Assembly (NCBI GenBank): GCA_949288585.1
Contig: CASEKR010000022.1
Coordinates: 1-38,731, forward strand
Source of the DNA: an uncultured Bacteroides sp.
Lineage (GTDB): Bacteria > Bacteroidota > Bacteroidia > Bacteroidales > Bacteroidaceae
Length of the DNA stretch: 38,731 nt
Direction of reading: 5' to 3'
How positions within the stretch are numbered: the first letter of the stretch is position 1; the number at the start of each line of letters is the position of its first letter. Shown piece by piece: positions 1 to 9,500 of the stretch. Under the pieces are notes generated by a model. The model was not told the DNA's origin and ran no database searches. It saw only the letters and a list, made by a program, of their open reading frames with translations. The position numbers and the translations under genes are program-made.

Positions 1-204
1 AATACCTATGAGTGTGATGCCGATTTGAATGGTCGAAAGAAATTTTTCGGGTTCTTCCAGTTGCTGCAGCACGCCTTTGGCTCTTTTGTTGCCTTTTCCC
101 ATCATTGTTTCCAGGCGTGCTTTGCTGGCCGATACCAGCGCTAATTCGTACATGGCAAAAATGCCGTTAAGAAGTAATAAAAATAGAATAATTAAAAATT
201 CCAT
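1..204 (-). CDS. CNNM/hemolysin-family membrane protein, 5' part only
   Basis: The reverse strand opens with ATG at 204-202 and stays open to the window edge, giving the first 68 residues; the rest lies outside. The start is a strongly hydrophobic segment (MEFLIILFLLLLNGIFAMYE) followed by LALVSASKARLE and a basic, Glu-rich stretch ending in FLSTIQIGITLIGI. This is the N-terminus of the DUF21 (CNNM) transmembrane domain found in TlyC/CorC-type proteins, which usually continue with a CBS pair and a CorC_HlyC domain and are linked to Mg2+ or other cation export. Those later domains cannot be seen here. A Bacteroidetes promoter lies just upstream at 230-259. Confidence 0.85.
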   Translation of the reverse strand, partial: MEFLIILFLLLLNGIFAMYELALVSASKARLETMMGKGNKRAKGVLQQLEEPEKFLSTIQIGITLIGI

Positions 205-229
205 AAAGGTTTTTAAATGGTTTCCGGCA

Positions 230-259
230 CAAACTTACGAATTTTTCATTGATTACAAA
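230..259 (-). promoter_or_regulatory. Promoter for the CNNM-family gene
   Basis: On the minus strand TAAGTTTG (230-237) matches the -7 consensus TAnnTTTG, and TTTG (256-259) lies 18 bp further upstream. The start codon at 204 is about 25 bp downstream. Confidence 0.55.
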
Positions 260-312
260 AATATATGTGCGATGCAGGGAGATTTTGTGCGGTGAATGGG
301 AATTTATATGTG

Positions 313-414
313 AGTTTGTAAGTTCTAAAGTTTCTGAGTTTTTAAGTTGAGGTAAGACAGTAAGTTATGAACTTATAAACTTATGAACTTATAAACTTAA
401 AAACTAAAGAACTT
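313..414. repeat. AT-rich imperfect inverted repeat built of AAGTT motifs
   Basis: The 312-bp gap between the divergent CNNM and esterase genes holds a string of AAGTT/AACTT motifs. The left arm (about 313-348) pairs imperfectly with the right arm (about 392-414), and the middle (360-400) is itself nearly palindromic (repeated AACTTATAAACTTATG). It resembles the AAGTTAAAG elements inside the pst operon. Its function is not known. Confidence 0.6.
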
Positions 415-480
415 AACGACTAAATTATCATTCCCTTGATGAAATAATCATAAAGGTATGGAGATGGGGAAGAAAATGCT

Positions 481-488
481 TACTTTTG
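481..488 (+). promoter_or_regulatory. Likely -7 box for the esterase gene
   Basis: TACTTTTG fits TAnnTTTG and lies 28 bp before the esterase ATG. No convincing TTTG is seen 19-21 bp upstream, so the promoter is only half supported. Confidence 0.4.
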
Positions 489-516
489 TCCGGAAAAACA
501 TTCAAATCATGGAAAT

Positions 517-1341
517 ATGAAAGGAAAATTTTTGTTATTGGTCTCGCTGTTGTGGGCAACCAGTTTCTCGCTACATGCAGCACGGGTGGATACCTTGATG
601 GTAGAAAGCCCTTCGATGAAGAAATCAGTAAAAGTCGTTTTCATCCTGCCGGACAAGGCTTTGGAGGGAAAGGCAGGCACTTGTCCTGTCGTCTACCTCT
701 TGCACGGGCATGGGGGTAATGCAAAGAGTTGGATTGAACTGAAGCCGGAATTGCCCGCCATCGCCGACGAGAAAGGTTGGATTTTCGTTTGCCCCGACGG
801 CAAGAACTGTTGGTATTGGGACAGTCCGCTTCATGCCGATGTCCGCTATGAAACGTTTGTCTCTTCCGAACTGGTGGCTTACACAGACAGCCATTACCCG
901 ACCAAGGCTGACCGCCACTTCCGTGCCATTTCTGGCTTAAGCATGGGTGGGCATGGCGCATTGTGGCTTTCCATGCGCCATAAGGACACTTTTGGCGCGG
1001 CTGGCAGCATGAGCGGCGGGGTAGACATCCGTCCCTTCCCGGACAACTGGAATATGAAAGACCAGTTAGGGGAATATGCGGCCAACAAAGAAGTGTGGGA
1101 TGCCCATACGGTCATGACGCAACTGGATAAAATTGCCAATGGCGATTTGGCCTTATTGATAGACTGCGGGGAAGATGATTTTTTCTTGGGTGTCAATCAG
1201 GAATTGCATAAACAATTGTTACAGAGGGAGATTGACCACGACTTTATTACCCGTCCTGGTGGCCATACTTCCGAGTATTGGAACAACTCCATTGATTACC
1301 ACCTGCTGTTCTTCGGGAAATTCTTTGCCAAGGCTGAATAG
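517..1341 (+). CDS. Secreted esterase of the putative esterase / CE1-like family
   Basis: The 274-residue alpha/beta-hydrolase begins with a cleavable signal peptide (about 1-21, ending SLHAA), so it should act in the periplasm or outside. It shows the oxyanion region YLLHGHGG (60-67), the nucleophile elbow GLSMGG with Ser142, an acidic residue in IDCGEDDFF (Asp220/221), and the catalytic His in PGGHTSEYW (His250). This is the layout of esterase D / feruloyl-esterase-like proteins, which in Bacteroides often remove acyl groups from glycans. The substrate cannot be read from the sequence. The gene stands alone, convergent with the S41 protease across a shared hairpin. The ATG at 517 is chosen because the signal peptide starts there. 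Confidence 0.85.
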   Translation: MKGKFLLLVSLLWATSFSLHAARVDTLMVESPSMKKSVKVVFILPDKALEGKAGTCPVVYLLHGHGGNAKSWIELKPELPAIADEKGWIFVCPDGKNCWYWDSPLHADVRYETFVSSELVAYTDSHYPTKADRHFRAISGLSMGGHGALWLSMRHKDTFGAAGSMSGGVDIRPFPDNWNMKDQLGEYAANKEVWDAHTVMTQLDKIANGDLALLIDCGEDDFFLGVNQELHKQLLQREIDHDFITRPGGHTSEYWNNSIDYHLLFFGKFFAKAE

Positions 1342-1356
1342 TAAATGAAGAACTAA

Positions 1357-1425
1357 AAATGAAGAATGAAGAATTTTGTGGAAACTCTTTTCTGCTTCCA
1401 CATGCCAATTCTTCATTCTTCATTT
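1357..1425. terminator. Convergent-gene hairpin, probable bidirectional terminator
   Basis: A 19-bp perfect stem (1357-1375 with 1407-1425, repeats of GAAGAAT) encloses a second 6-bp stem (GTGGAA 1378-1383 with TTCCAC 1396-1401). It lies between the 3' ends of the esterase (+) and S41 protease (-), and the right side is followed by ATTTTATC. The AT-rich stem makes it a likely but weak two-way terminator. Confidence 0.65.
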
Positions 1426-1428
1426 ATT

Positions 1429-2799
1429 TTATCTGACCCGTACCGCCTGTGCCGCTTTCCGCTTGACAGAATTTTGCAGTACGGTGGTGCGCAGATGGTT
1501 TTCACTGGGTGTTTCCGGCTGGGTGCCGTTGATAAGGCCCAATGCCGTGTTCAGCATCAGTTCGTCCGGATTGCCGAAAGGCAGGAAACGGGCCACGTCG
1601 CTGTTTTCATCTACACGGACATCGGCCGGGAAGCCATTTTCATAATCAGATTCTCCTGCGGAATTATATATCTTGCAGACGATGGGACTCATGGTGATCA
1701 TCAGTTCTTTGTTGGTGAAAGCTACCGAACCAACGTTCTTACCTTCGGTCGTAGCTCCTATCACTATCACATCCATATAAGGTTTCAGGCAGTTGATGAG
1801 CATCTCAGAGGCAGAGGCTGTTTCCCCGCTTGTCAGCACATACAAGGTTGACAAGTTCAGGTTGGCGCCTTGCCCTATCAAGGCTTCGTCCAGGTAAAGC
1901 GGGCTTTCCCGCTCTTGGAAGTTGGCGTTGAACTCCAGATATCCCAAGGGCTGCCCCAATGCCGCCGAAGGGGCCAGCATGGTGCATAGCAATTCTGCGC
2001 ACGACAGTAGCCCGCCGTTATTGTAGCGCAAATCCAAAACAAATTCGTTGACTCCTTGCGCTGCGAAATATTGGAATGCCTCCCGCAACTGGTCGTCATA
2101 TTCATGGCTGTTGTCCGTAATGCCGGAACTAAAATGGTTATACACCAGATAGCCCACCCGTTTCCCCCCGGTCAGGTAAACATTCCGGTAATGCACCGGG
2201 TTGTCGTTTATGCTGCGCGCCGAGGCAATGTCCTGCGGTTCGGCATATGCTAAGATAGTGTCATTCTCCGCATCGTAATAGCCAACAGTCAGCCTCATGC
2301 TCCCGCTGCCATACAGGCGCTCATAGTTGTCTTCCGTGATGGCTTTTCCGTCCATTTCCATAATCCAATCCCCGCGTTGCAAGCCGATTTCACCTGCCGG
2401 GCTTTCCGGCGCCACGTAAAGGATGTGGGCATACAAAGCCGTGTCGTTGCCTTCCACCCGGTTGGTAGTGAACTGGAAACCATAGCTGTAATCCGTATAA
2501 GGAATGCTCCGGGTGTTCTGTTTCAGGCTGTCTATGGTGGAGTAGTGCCTTCCCCCTTTTCCGTCATTGTCAGAAAGTAGGGATGCAAAGAAAGAGAATG
2601 GGTCAGTGAAATAATTCAGGTCGTTGGTATGGGGAATCTCCTGGTTCCAATAATACCACACGCGCATGGTGTCGTCTATCCAGCGGTCTGTTTTTGTCTG
2701 TTCGGCATAAGCAGCCCACCGGTCTACGCCGCATGAACCGAAATAGGCAGGGATGAGTAGTATCCCTGCCAATATAAATAATGTATTCTTTGCTTTCAT
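1429..2799 (-). CDS. S41-family PDZ serine protease, lipoprotein
   Basis: The 456-residue protein has a lipoprotein signal (hydrophobic 7-20, then FGSC with Cys23), so it is probably anchored in the outer or inner membrane facing the periplasm. A PDZ-like segment lies at about 104-180 (ILYVAPESPAGEIGLQRGDWIMEMDG), and the S41 core runs from about 213 to 400. The Ser-Lys dyad of C-terminal processing (Tsp/CtpA-type) proteases is visible as TSGETASAS with Ser329 and TEGKNVG with Lys354. FVLDLRYNNGG (253-263) is the conserved strand before it. Such enzymes trim C-termini of periplasmic proteins; the target is unknown. It is 28 bp downstream of the DUF4251 gene and probably cotranscribed, although TAATTTTG at 2805-2812 could be a weak internal promoter very close to the start. 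Confidence 0.9.
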   Translation of the reverse strand: MKAKNTLFILAGILLIPAYFGSCGVDRWAAYAEQTKTDRWIDDTMRVWYYWNQEIPHTNDLNYFTDPFSFFASLLSDNDGKGGRHYSTIDSLKQNTRSIPYTDYSYGFQFTTNRVEGNDTALYAHILYVAPESPAGEIGLQRGDWIMEMDGKAITEDNYERLYGSGSMRLTVGYYDAENDTILAYAEPQDIASARSINDNPVHYRNVYLTGGKRVGYLVYNHFSSGITDNSHEYDDQLREAFQYFAAQGVNEFVLDLRYNNGGLLSCAELLCTMLAPSAALGQPLGYLEFNANFQERESPLYLDEALIGQGANLNLSTLYVLTSGETASASEMLINCLKPYMDVIVIGATTEGKNVGSVAFTNKELMITMSPIVCKIYNSAGESDYENGFPADVRVDENSDVARFLPFGNPDELMLNTALGLINGTQPETPSENHLRTTVLQNSVKRKAAQAVRVR

Positions 2800-2827
2800 G
2801 GGCGCAAAATTAGGAAATAGTTTCCTA

Positions 2828-3418
2828 TTACCAAGCCCTTCCCTTGAAAATATTCGATTGCTCCAAGGGAATGATTTTCCCGCGCAAGGTCAGCGTCCGC
2901 GAATTGAAGTTCGGGCTGATGCTCACGGTCGCTTCGTTGTCTCCGGCGGCAAGGGTAAGGAATACTTGGGCGGAGATGCCTGTCCCCAGGATGTTGAAGC
3001 TGTAAGTCACGTTTCCTTTCTTGTCTGTTTTCATCTTGATGCCCGACACGGTGCCGTCCACGGTCACTCCGCCTATGCCGTTAGGACCGGCAAGGGACGT
3101 GTTGAAGGCAACCTGCACGGTGCCCCGTTGCTGGTTGACCAAGATGAAATTGGTGTTGGTGTTTACAAAAGCCGTTTCACCCCTTTTGAAAATGACCTGG
3201 TCGGCTTCCAGGACAAATTGGTTGTCTTTCAGTGCTTGCACGGATTCCGCATAAGCGGCTGCTTCTTCGGCTTCCTTGGCGGCTTTTTGCCGGGCACGTT
3301 CTGCGTCGCGCATTGTTTGTGAGAGGGTCGTCTTGTCACCGGCGGCCGTTTGGGCGAATGCCTGGTTGGAAGTAGTGGCCATCAGGGCCACGGCAATGAA
3401 TGCAATAAACTTTTTCAT
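2828..3418 (-). CDS. DUF4251-type periplasmic protein
   Basis: The 196-residue protein has a clear signal peptide (1-22, ending NQAFA), then an Ala/Glu/Arg-rich stretch with helical or coiled-coil character (about 37-60), then a beta-rich domain (70-196) with FVLEADQVIF, NFILVNQQRGTVQVAF and FNSRTLTLRGKI. This pattern matches the Bacteroidetes DUF4251 family, whose role is not known. It lies directly upstream of the S41 protease in the same direction, suggesting a common transcript. No TAnnTTTG box is evident in the 3419-3520 upstream stretch. Confidence 0.8.
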   Translation of the reverse strand: MKKFIAFIAVALMATTSNQAFAQTAAGDKTTLSQTMRDAERARQKAAKEAEEAAAYAESVQALKDNQFVLEADQVIFKRGETAFVNTNTNFILVNQQRGTVQVAFNTSLAGPNGIGGVTVDGTVSGIKMKTDKKGNVTYSFNILGTGISAQVFLTLAAGDNEATVSISPNFNSRTLTLRGKIIPLEQSNIFKGRAW

Positions 3419-3567
3419 ACGTTTTCTGTCGTTTAGGTTGATAATATGGTTTTCTATCTTTTCTTACATCACAATAACAATGCCATTCTTGGATTGTTCA
3501 GCAGAACTACTTGCAATTTAGCGTTTTTTATGAAAATTGTCGGCGATTTTTCGGGGAAATGCGCATG

Positions 3568-3621
3568 AAAAAATGGGCTGTACGGACGGCTCAATCTCTG
3601 GTTCTCTCATCCGTACAGCCC
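3568..3621 (-). terminator. Intrinsic terminator of the GH20 gene
   Basis: A perfect 12-bp stem (GGGCTGTACGGA 3575-3586 with TCCGTACAGCCC 3610-3621) lies 36 bp past the GH20 stop codon. On the minus strand the stem is followed by ATTTTTTC. This is a textbook Rho-independent terminator. Confidence 0.85.
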
Positions 3622-3657
3622 GTGGAAACGTGGCTTTATGTGCTCCTTTGCAGTCCT

Positions 3658-5985
3658 TTAGTTGATGGCTACCTCGTCAATGAACAGGAACGTCTTGCTG
3701 CCTGCCCCCGGGTGCCATTTCGGCAATACAGGCGTGCCCTTGCCAACGACGCGCACGTAGCGTGTCTTTGACTTGTCAAAGGTTATTTCTTCTCTTGTCA
3801 ATACATTGTTCTTGCTACCCTTAGGCAAAGTCGGGATGGACTTTGAAGCAATCTTCTGGAATTTCTTCCCGTCTGCTGAGCCATACACCTCAATGCCGGT
3901 CAGGCCGAAGATATAGTCGCCCGGCACCAAGTATGTGCCGATGGATACCGAAGAAATCTCCCGTTCTTCCTGCAAGTCGATGACTGCATCGAAGTCTTTG
4001 CCATAGAAGCCGATGTAGCGTCCCGAACGGTAATTGTCGTCGCCCGTCAGGCCGTCCACCAGCACCGGACCGCCCTTATACGTGTAGCTCCCTGCCGGTT
4101 CGGAGTTCAAGGTAATGGGGCGCATTGTGGCCAGGTTGTATTCCAGGGTCGATTCCTGGATGGCCGTTTCCCGCTCGCCGCGTACGGCCTTGGCCTTGAT
4201 GGTCGTGGTCTTGCCTTCGATGACGAACGGTTCCGTATAAGTCAGCGAAGCCTCTGTCGGGTCTGTGCCGTCCAGGGTGTAATAGACGGGCGCGTTATCG
4301 AACGTCCGCAGGGCAATCTCCGCTTCGCCTTCTTTTCCTGTGGGCGTAGCCTCGATGACCACGTCTTCGATGTCTTCCTTATAGTGGAAACCATACAGGG
4401 CATACAAATCCAATTGGTGGCGCAGGCGTTTCAGGAATCCGTCCAGGTTCTTCTGCGTCGGATTGCTCCATTGCAGTTCGCTCAGGGCGGCGATGCGCGG
4501 CATCATCTGCCACTCCATCTTCAGGCTGTCCTTGGTCCATTCCGTCCAGATGCATCCCTGTACGCCGATGATGTTCTTCTTCTCTTCCGGTGTCAGCTTG
4601 TCAGAAGCAGGCTCGAAGTTGTACACGCGCTCCACGCTGCTCACGCCCTTCAGGCGGTTGTAGCCCGGGTTGCTGAAATACAGGTGGCTGATGGGGCAGA
4701 CGATGGTCTGGTGTCCCAACTGCGCGGACTTAATGGCTGCCGGCACGCCCGTCCAGGCGGCCACGGTCGTGGTCTTGGGGTCGGGATTTCCTTCCAGGAT
4801 TTCGTCCCACGCCAGCATCTTCTTGCCGCGTTTGGCGATTTCCTTTTCCACTTCGCCCATGAAGTACACCTGCAATTGGTTCTCCTTGCTGTGTTCCTTC
4901 GTGTCTCGCAGGCCCAACTCGCGAATCTTGGCTTGGCATTTCGGACATTTCTCCCATTCGGCCTTGGGGCATTCGTCTCCACCTATATGTATATAGGGCG
5001 CGTCGGGGAAAATGTCCATCAGTTCGTTCACCACGTCTTTGGCAAATTGCAAAGTCTTCTCATTCCCTCCGCAAAGTACTTGCTTGAACACGCCGAACTT
5101 CGTAGCCACTTCATACGGGCCGCCCGTGCATCCCAGTTCCGGATAAGAGGCTAATGCTGCCAGCATGTGTCCCGGCATGTCGATTTCCGGGATGACCGTG
5201 ATGAAACGTTCGGCTGCGTAAGCCACGATTTCCTTGGCTTCTTCCTGGGTGTAGAATCCGGTGACGGGGGTACCGTCGAATTTGCCCGAGCCGGGTCCGG
5301 TGATGGTTTCCTTGCGCACGGAACCGATTTCCGTCAACTTTGGGTATTTTTTGATTTCGATGCGCCAGCCCTGGTCTTCCGTCAGGTGCCAGTGGAAGAT
5401 GTTGATGTTGTGCAATGCCATGACGTCAATCAATTCCTTCAGGTAGGCCACCGGGAAATAATGGCGTCCCACGTCTATCATGAAACCACGGTATCCATAC
5501 TGCGGGAAGTCCTTCACCGTGCCGGCCGGCAGTGCCCCCAGCGCCTTGCCTCCGGTGATGGGCAGGGCTTTGTGGATGGTCTGCGTGCCGTAGAACACGC
5601 CCGCTTCGGTCGAGCCGTTCAGCACTACTTGGTCAGCCGTGATGTTCAGTTCGTAACCGTCTTTCTGCGTGATAGCCGGGTCCAGGCCCAGGACGATGCA
5701 GTTGTCTCCCGCTTGGGTTCCGGTTTTCACTTCCGTTCCCGTCACCTCTTTAATATAAGAAGCCAGCAACTGAGCGGTGCGCTCCAACTTCGCGTTTCCT
5801 TCCGGATAGCAGATGCGTGTGGACGAACGGATAACAAAGGGTGAGGCGTCGGCAGTGGCGATTACCTCTTGGGGCAGGGGGATGACGTTCAGGTCGCCGG
5901 TTTGTACCTCTGTCGGCCCGCAAGCCGCCAGGCTACTTCCTGCCAATAGGCAAAGGGCCCATGTTTTCAATGGATTTTTTGTCAT
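3658..5985 (-). CDS. GH20 beta-hexosaminidase, lipoprotein, with discoidin-like C-terminal domain
   Basis: Predicted to remove terminal beta-GlcNAc or beta-GalNAc by substrate-assisted catalysis. With ATG at 5985 the protein is 775 residues and starts with a lipoprotein signal (SSLAAC, Cys22). An ATG 33 bp upstream (6018) is unlikely because it lies inside the promoter -7 box. Domains: GH20b N-terminal fold (about 30-150), catalytic barrel (about 160-510) with HWHLTEDQGWRIE and the DE pair in HIGGDEC (Asp337-Glu338), a chitobiase C-terminal domain (about 535-600, YYTLDGTDPT), and a discoidin/CBM32-like domain (about 620-770). It is divergent from susC, fitting a role in the same glycan locus: trimming GlcNAc from N-glycan antennae or the core. 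Confidence 0.92.
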   Translation of the reverse strand: MTKNPLKTWALCLLAGSSLAACGPTEVQTGDLNVIPLPQEVIATADASPFVIRSSTRICYPEGNAKLERTAQLLASYIKEVTGTEVKTGTQAGDNCIVLGLDPAITQKDGYELNITADQVVLNGSTEAGVFYGTQTIHKALPITGGKALGALPAGTVKDFPQYGYRGFMIDVGRHYFPVAYLKELIDVMALHNINIFHWHLTEDQGWRIEIKKYPKLTEIGSVRKETITGPGSGKFDGTPVTGFYTQEEAKEIVAYAAERFITVIPEIDMPGHMLAALASYPELGCTGGPYEVATKFGVFKQVLCGGNEKTLQFAKDVVNELMDIFPDAPYIHIGGDECPKAEWEKCPKCQAKIRELGLRDTKEHSKENQLQVYFMGEVEKEIAKRGKKMLAWDEILEGNPDPKTTTVAAWTGVPAAIKSAQLGHQTIVCPISHLYFSNPGYNRLKGVSSVERVYNFEPASDKLTPEEKKNIIGVQGCIWTEWTKDSLKMEWQMMPRIAALSELQWSNPTQKNLDGFLKRLRHQLDLYALYGFHYKEDIEDVVIEATPTGKEGEAEIALRTFDNAPVYYTLDGTDPTEASLTYTEPFVIEGKTTTIKAKAVRGERETAIQESTLEYNLATMRPITLNSEPAGSYTYKGGPVLVDGLTGDDNYRSGRYIGFYGKDFDAVIDLQEEREISSVSIGTYLVPGDYIFGLTGIEVYGSADGKKFQKIASKSIPTLPKGSKNNVLTREEITFDKSKTRYVRVVGKGTPVLPKWHPGAGSKTFLFIDEVAIN

Positions 5986-6015
5986 AGCAATAATTTTTAA
6001 AAATATTAGTCTTCG

Positions 6016-6023
6016 CAAAGTTA
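6016..6023 (-). promoter_or_regulatory. -7 box of the GH20 promoter
   Basis: TAACTTTG on the minus strand matches TAnnTTTG and lies 30 bp upstream of the chosen start at 5985. It overlaps the alternative ATG at 6018, which argues against that start. The -33 element is unclear. Confidence 0.6.
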
Positions 6024-6162
6024 AATAAAAATTTTCTCTCTTCTGCTTTTATTACGAAAATTATTCTCACTTTCCCGCCTCTTTTTTTGCCGCAGGACAA
6101 ATCCGGGGACTCCCATCACCTGGGAATCTTTCCAAATCCGGTCTGAAATCCTGTCAAGGCCG

Positions 6163-6231
6163 TACCTCGCTCTTGCCTTATCACAAGAGCAAGGTAGGAG
6201 TGAGGTAGGAGCGAGTAACGACTTTGTACTG
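6163..6231. repeat. Inverted and direct repeat of GGTAGGAG/CTCTTG motifs
   Basis: A 13-bp inverted repeat (6163-6175 with 6184-6196, one mismatch) is followed by direct repeats of GGTAGGAGYGAG up to about 6217. It is part of a 572-bp gene-free gap (6019-6590) between GH20 and susC made largely of repeated motifs. No coding sequence is seen in that gap. Confidence 0.6.
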
Positions 6232-6260
6232 TCTTGGGCTTATACATTATATTATAGGTA

Positions 6261-6331
6261 GTTGACAAGTTGACAAGGGGACGAGTTAACGAGGGGACGA
6301 GGGGAGAAGTTAACGAGGGGATAAGGGGAGA
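6261..6331. repeat. Direct repeats of GTTAACGAGGGGAC type
   Basis: Short degenerate units (GTTGACAAG, GTTAACGAGGGGACGAG, GTTAACGAGGGGATAAG) are repeated head to tail. The same vocabulary forms the inverted repeat at 33841-33950, which suggests one dispersed intergenic repeat family. Confidence 0.65.
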
Positions 6332-6370
6332 AAATACTTATGAGCCTGTCGTTTAAAAATGGCTATTTCT

Positions 6371-6400
6371 GTCATGTTGAACGAAGTGAAACATCTCCTG
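6371..6400. repeat. REP-like fragment (TGTTGAACGAAGTGAAACA)
   Basis: ATGTT and AACAT flank GAACGAAGTGA, forming a small imperfect hairpin. The wording resembles the 'CATTCTGAGCGAAGCGAAGAATCT' type of intergenic repeat seen in many Bacteroidetes genomes; that link is from memory. A single copy is seen here. Confidence 0.4.
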
Positions 6401-6509
6401 AATACTAACCCGGCGGTGTCCGTCGCCATTATTATAAGTGTATTTCTTACACATCTTTAAGGCTTTGCAAGAAGATTCCGGAAAAAATAAATAATTTTTC
6501 CTCAAACGC

Positions 6510-6539
6510 TTGCGTCCTTAATAATTTTTTGTACATTTG
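6510..6539 (+). promoter_or_regulatory. Promoter of susC
   Basis: TTG (6510-6512) is separated by 19 bp from TACATTTG (6532-6539), an exact TAnnTTTG -7 box. The susC ATG follows 51 bp later, leaving a leader of about 45 nt. Confidence 0.8.
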
Positions 6540-6590
6540 TCCGTGAATTAATCAACCAGAGCTTAAATTTAGTACTAAAATCGAGAATTT

Positions 6591-9500
6591 ATGAATCTGC
6601 AATTTTTCAGTAAAGGCTTTATCAAGCAAATTTCGCTTCTTAGCGCTGCCGCCTTGTTGGCTTATCCTCAGATGGTAAGCGCGGAAGGCCAGTCCTTAGG
6701 GAGCGATGCCGTGGGCATAGTCCAACAGGCAATCGAGGTAAAGGGTGTAGTGTATGACGCTACGGGGTTGAGTGTTATCGGCGCATCGGTTATCGAGAAA
6801 GATAACCCGAGCAACGGTACGATTACGGACATGGACGGCAATTTCACCTTGCAAGTTGCCGAAAATGCCACGTTGGTCATCAGCTACATCGGGTATGTAA
6901 CGCAAGAAGTGCAGGCGACGCCGGGCAAAATCCTGAACATCACCCTGCAGGAAGACAACCAGATGCTGGAAGAAGTCGTGGTTGTGGGTTATGGCGTGCA
7001 GAAGAAAGTCAACCTGACGGGTTCTGTGGCCATGGTAGAAGGAGAGACGTTGGAACAGCGCCCGTTGGCCAACGCCACCCAGAGCCTGCAAGGTATGGTG
7101 CCGGGCTTGTACATCGACAATTCCAATGCTGGCCGTCCGGGTGCTACCTCTTCCTTGCAGTTGCGCGGCCAGGGTAACCTTTCCGGTTCCGGTTCTCCCT
7201 ACGTATTGGTAGACGGTGTGGAAATGGATTTGGCCGATGTCAACCCCAATGACATTGAGAGCATCTCCGTGCTGAAAGACGCCGCCGCATCTTCTATCTA
7301 CGGTGCGCGTGCCGCCTACGGTGTCATCTTGGTAACGACCAAGAAAGGCAAGGAGGGCAAGACGCGCGTCAGCTATCAGGCTACGCTGGGATGGTCACAG
7401 CCGACTTCGTTGCCGGAGATGGTGAATGCCGCAGATTTTGCCCGGTATTTTGATGCCGGTACTTATAATAATAACGGCACCGTGCAATATGGCGCAGAAA
7501 GAATAGCCTTGTTGGAGCAATATATGAGAGATCCCAGCAGTGTGGATCCATGGCAGAACCTGACACCGGGGCAGTCTTTGGTAAATGCCTTTACTAATAG
7601 CGCGTCTGGTATTGGTAATGTCGATTACTTTGATTTGCACTACAAGAATGCGGCTTTCAAACAGAATCACAATGTCAGCATCAGCGGTGGCGGTGAGAAA
7701 GCTCAATACTACATCTCGGGCGGTATGTACAAAGAAGAAGGGCTTTTGCGTTATGCCGACATTGATTACCGTCGTTTCAATTTCAATGCCACTATCAATT
7801 CGAAGGTAACTGATTGGATGAAATTGAAGGTCAATGCCAAATATATGAACTCTAACAATGAAACTCCTTTTGGAGATGGCGCATTGAACGAAGGTTTCTA
7901 TCATAACTTGGCCCGTTTCCGTCCGACAACCAGTGTTGTCGACCCTAATGGAAACTTTACGGAGGCATCTATGATTCCTTATCTGCAAAGTGGTACGAAT
8001 GCTGTGACGGAAAACAACAACCTGACCATGACAGGCGGTCTGGAGTTTGAACCGATAAAGAACTGGCGTATTTTCTTGGATTACACCTATCGCTATAATA
8101 CGCGCGATTACAATGCCGTGCAGATTGCTCCTTTGATTCCCAGAGCCGATGGCGTGACTTACGATGTTGGTACACGTTCAGAGTTGGGCGTGGTAGAAGG
8201 TGGTAAATATACCCGTTATAACATGAATAACCAGTATCAATCCTTGAACTTATATACCAATTATAATTTATCTCTGAACGACAAGCACAACTTTACGTTT
8301 ATGCTGGGTTATCAGGAAGAATATTATAAGTATCGTTATCTGTACAATCAAGTGCTCGATTTGCAGTATTCTGCTAATCCCAGTTTGGAAATGGCAGATG
8401 GTGCATTAACAGTAAGGGATACACGTTATGCATGGGCTACCCGTGGCTACTTCGGACGTATCAATTACGATTATATGGGCAAGTATCTGGTGGAAGTCAA
8501 CGGACGTTACGACGGCTCTTCCCGCTTTGCTAAGGGCAACCGCTGGGGTTTCTTCCCCTCTGTGTCTTTGGGATGGCGCATCAGCGAAGAATCTTTCATG
8601 GAAAGCACAAGGGACTGGATGTCCAATTTGAAGCTCCGCGTATCTTGGGGGTTGTTGGGTAACCAAACCGGAGCAGCCTACTATACCTTTGCTTCGGCCA
8701 TGGATCCGGTGGGCATAGGTAACTGGTTCTTTAATGGTGAACGTCTCGGCTACTACCGTCCCGGCGAAGTAATTGATTCGAATACGACATGGGAAAAAGT
8801 GGACCATAAGAACATCGGTATTGATTTCGGCTTCTTCAATAATCAGTTGACCGGTACATTCGATATCTTCCAGCGTGACACGCGAGACATGTTAGGCCCG
8901 TCGGTGGCTTTGGCAGACCAGTTCGGTGCTGTGGCTCCCGAAACCAATAATGCGGAGATGCGTAACCGTGGTTGGGAATTGACTCTGCAATGGCGCGGAA
9001 AGATTGGAGAGGACATTAACTATACGATCGGTGGCTCTTTGGCAGATGCTACGGCTGAAATCACAGCTTATGACGGTGGTTATACAGACCCGTCTGGTGA
9101 CGGTGGCGGTACAGGTTGGTATAAAGGTAAGACCATGGGTGAAATCTGGGGATATCGCGTAGATGGTATTATACAGACGGATGAAGAAGCTGCCGAGTAC
9201 AATAGCAAATATGATTTGAGCAAGTTGTCCCCCCTCGCATGGGAAAAAGGTGACTTGAAGTATCGGGATTTGGATGGCGATGGTGAAATAAATAATGGCG
9301 CTAATACGCTTCAGGATATGGGCGATATGACCGTGATAGGTAATACGACTCCTCGCTATCAGTACACGATCAACGGCTCTATCTCGTGGAAAGGCCTTTC
9401 AGTGAGCTTGATGTTCCAAGGTGTGGGTAAGCGTGACTGGGCTCCTAACAAGGGTACTGCCTATTTCTGGGGTTCTGGCGCATTGGCACAAGTGAATGTG

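Noticed and set aside
29-295. 88-codon plus-strand open frame at the left edge
   Set aside because: It overlaps the well-supported minus-strand CNNM gene and has no recognisable domain or promoter.
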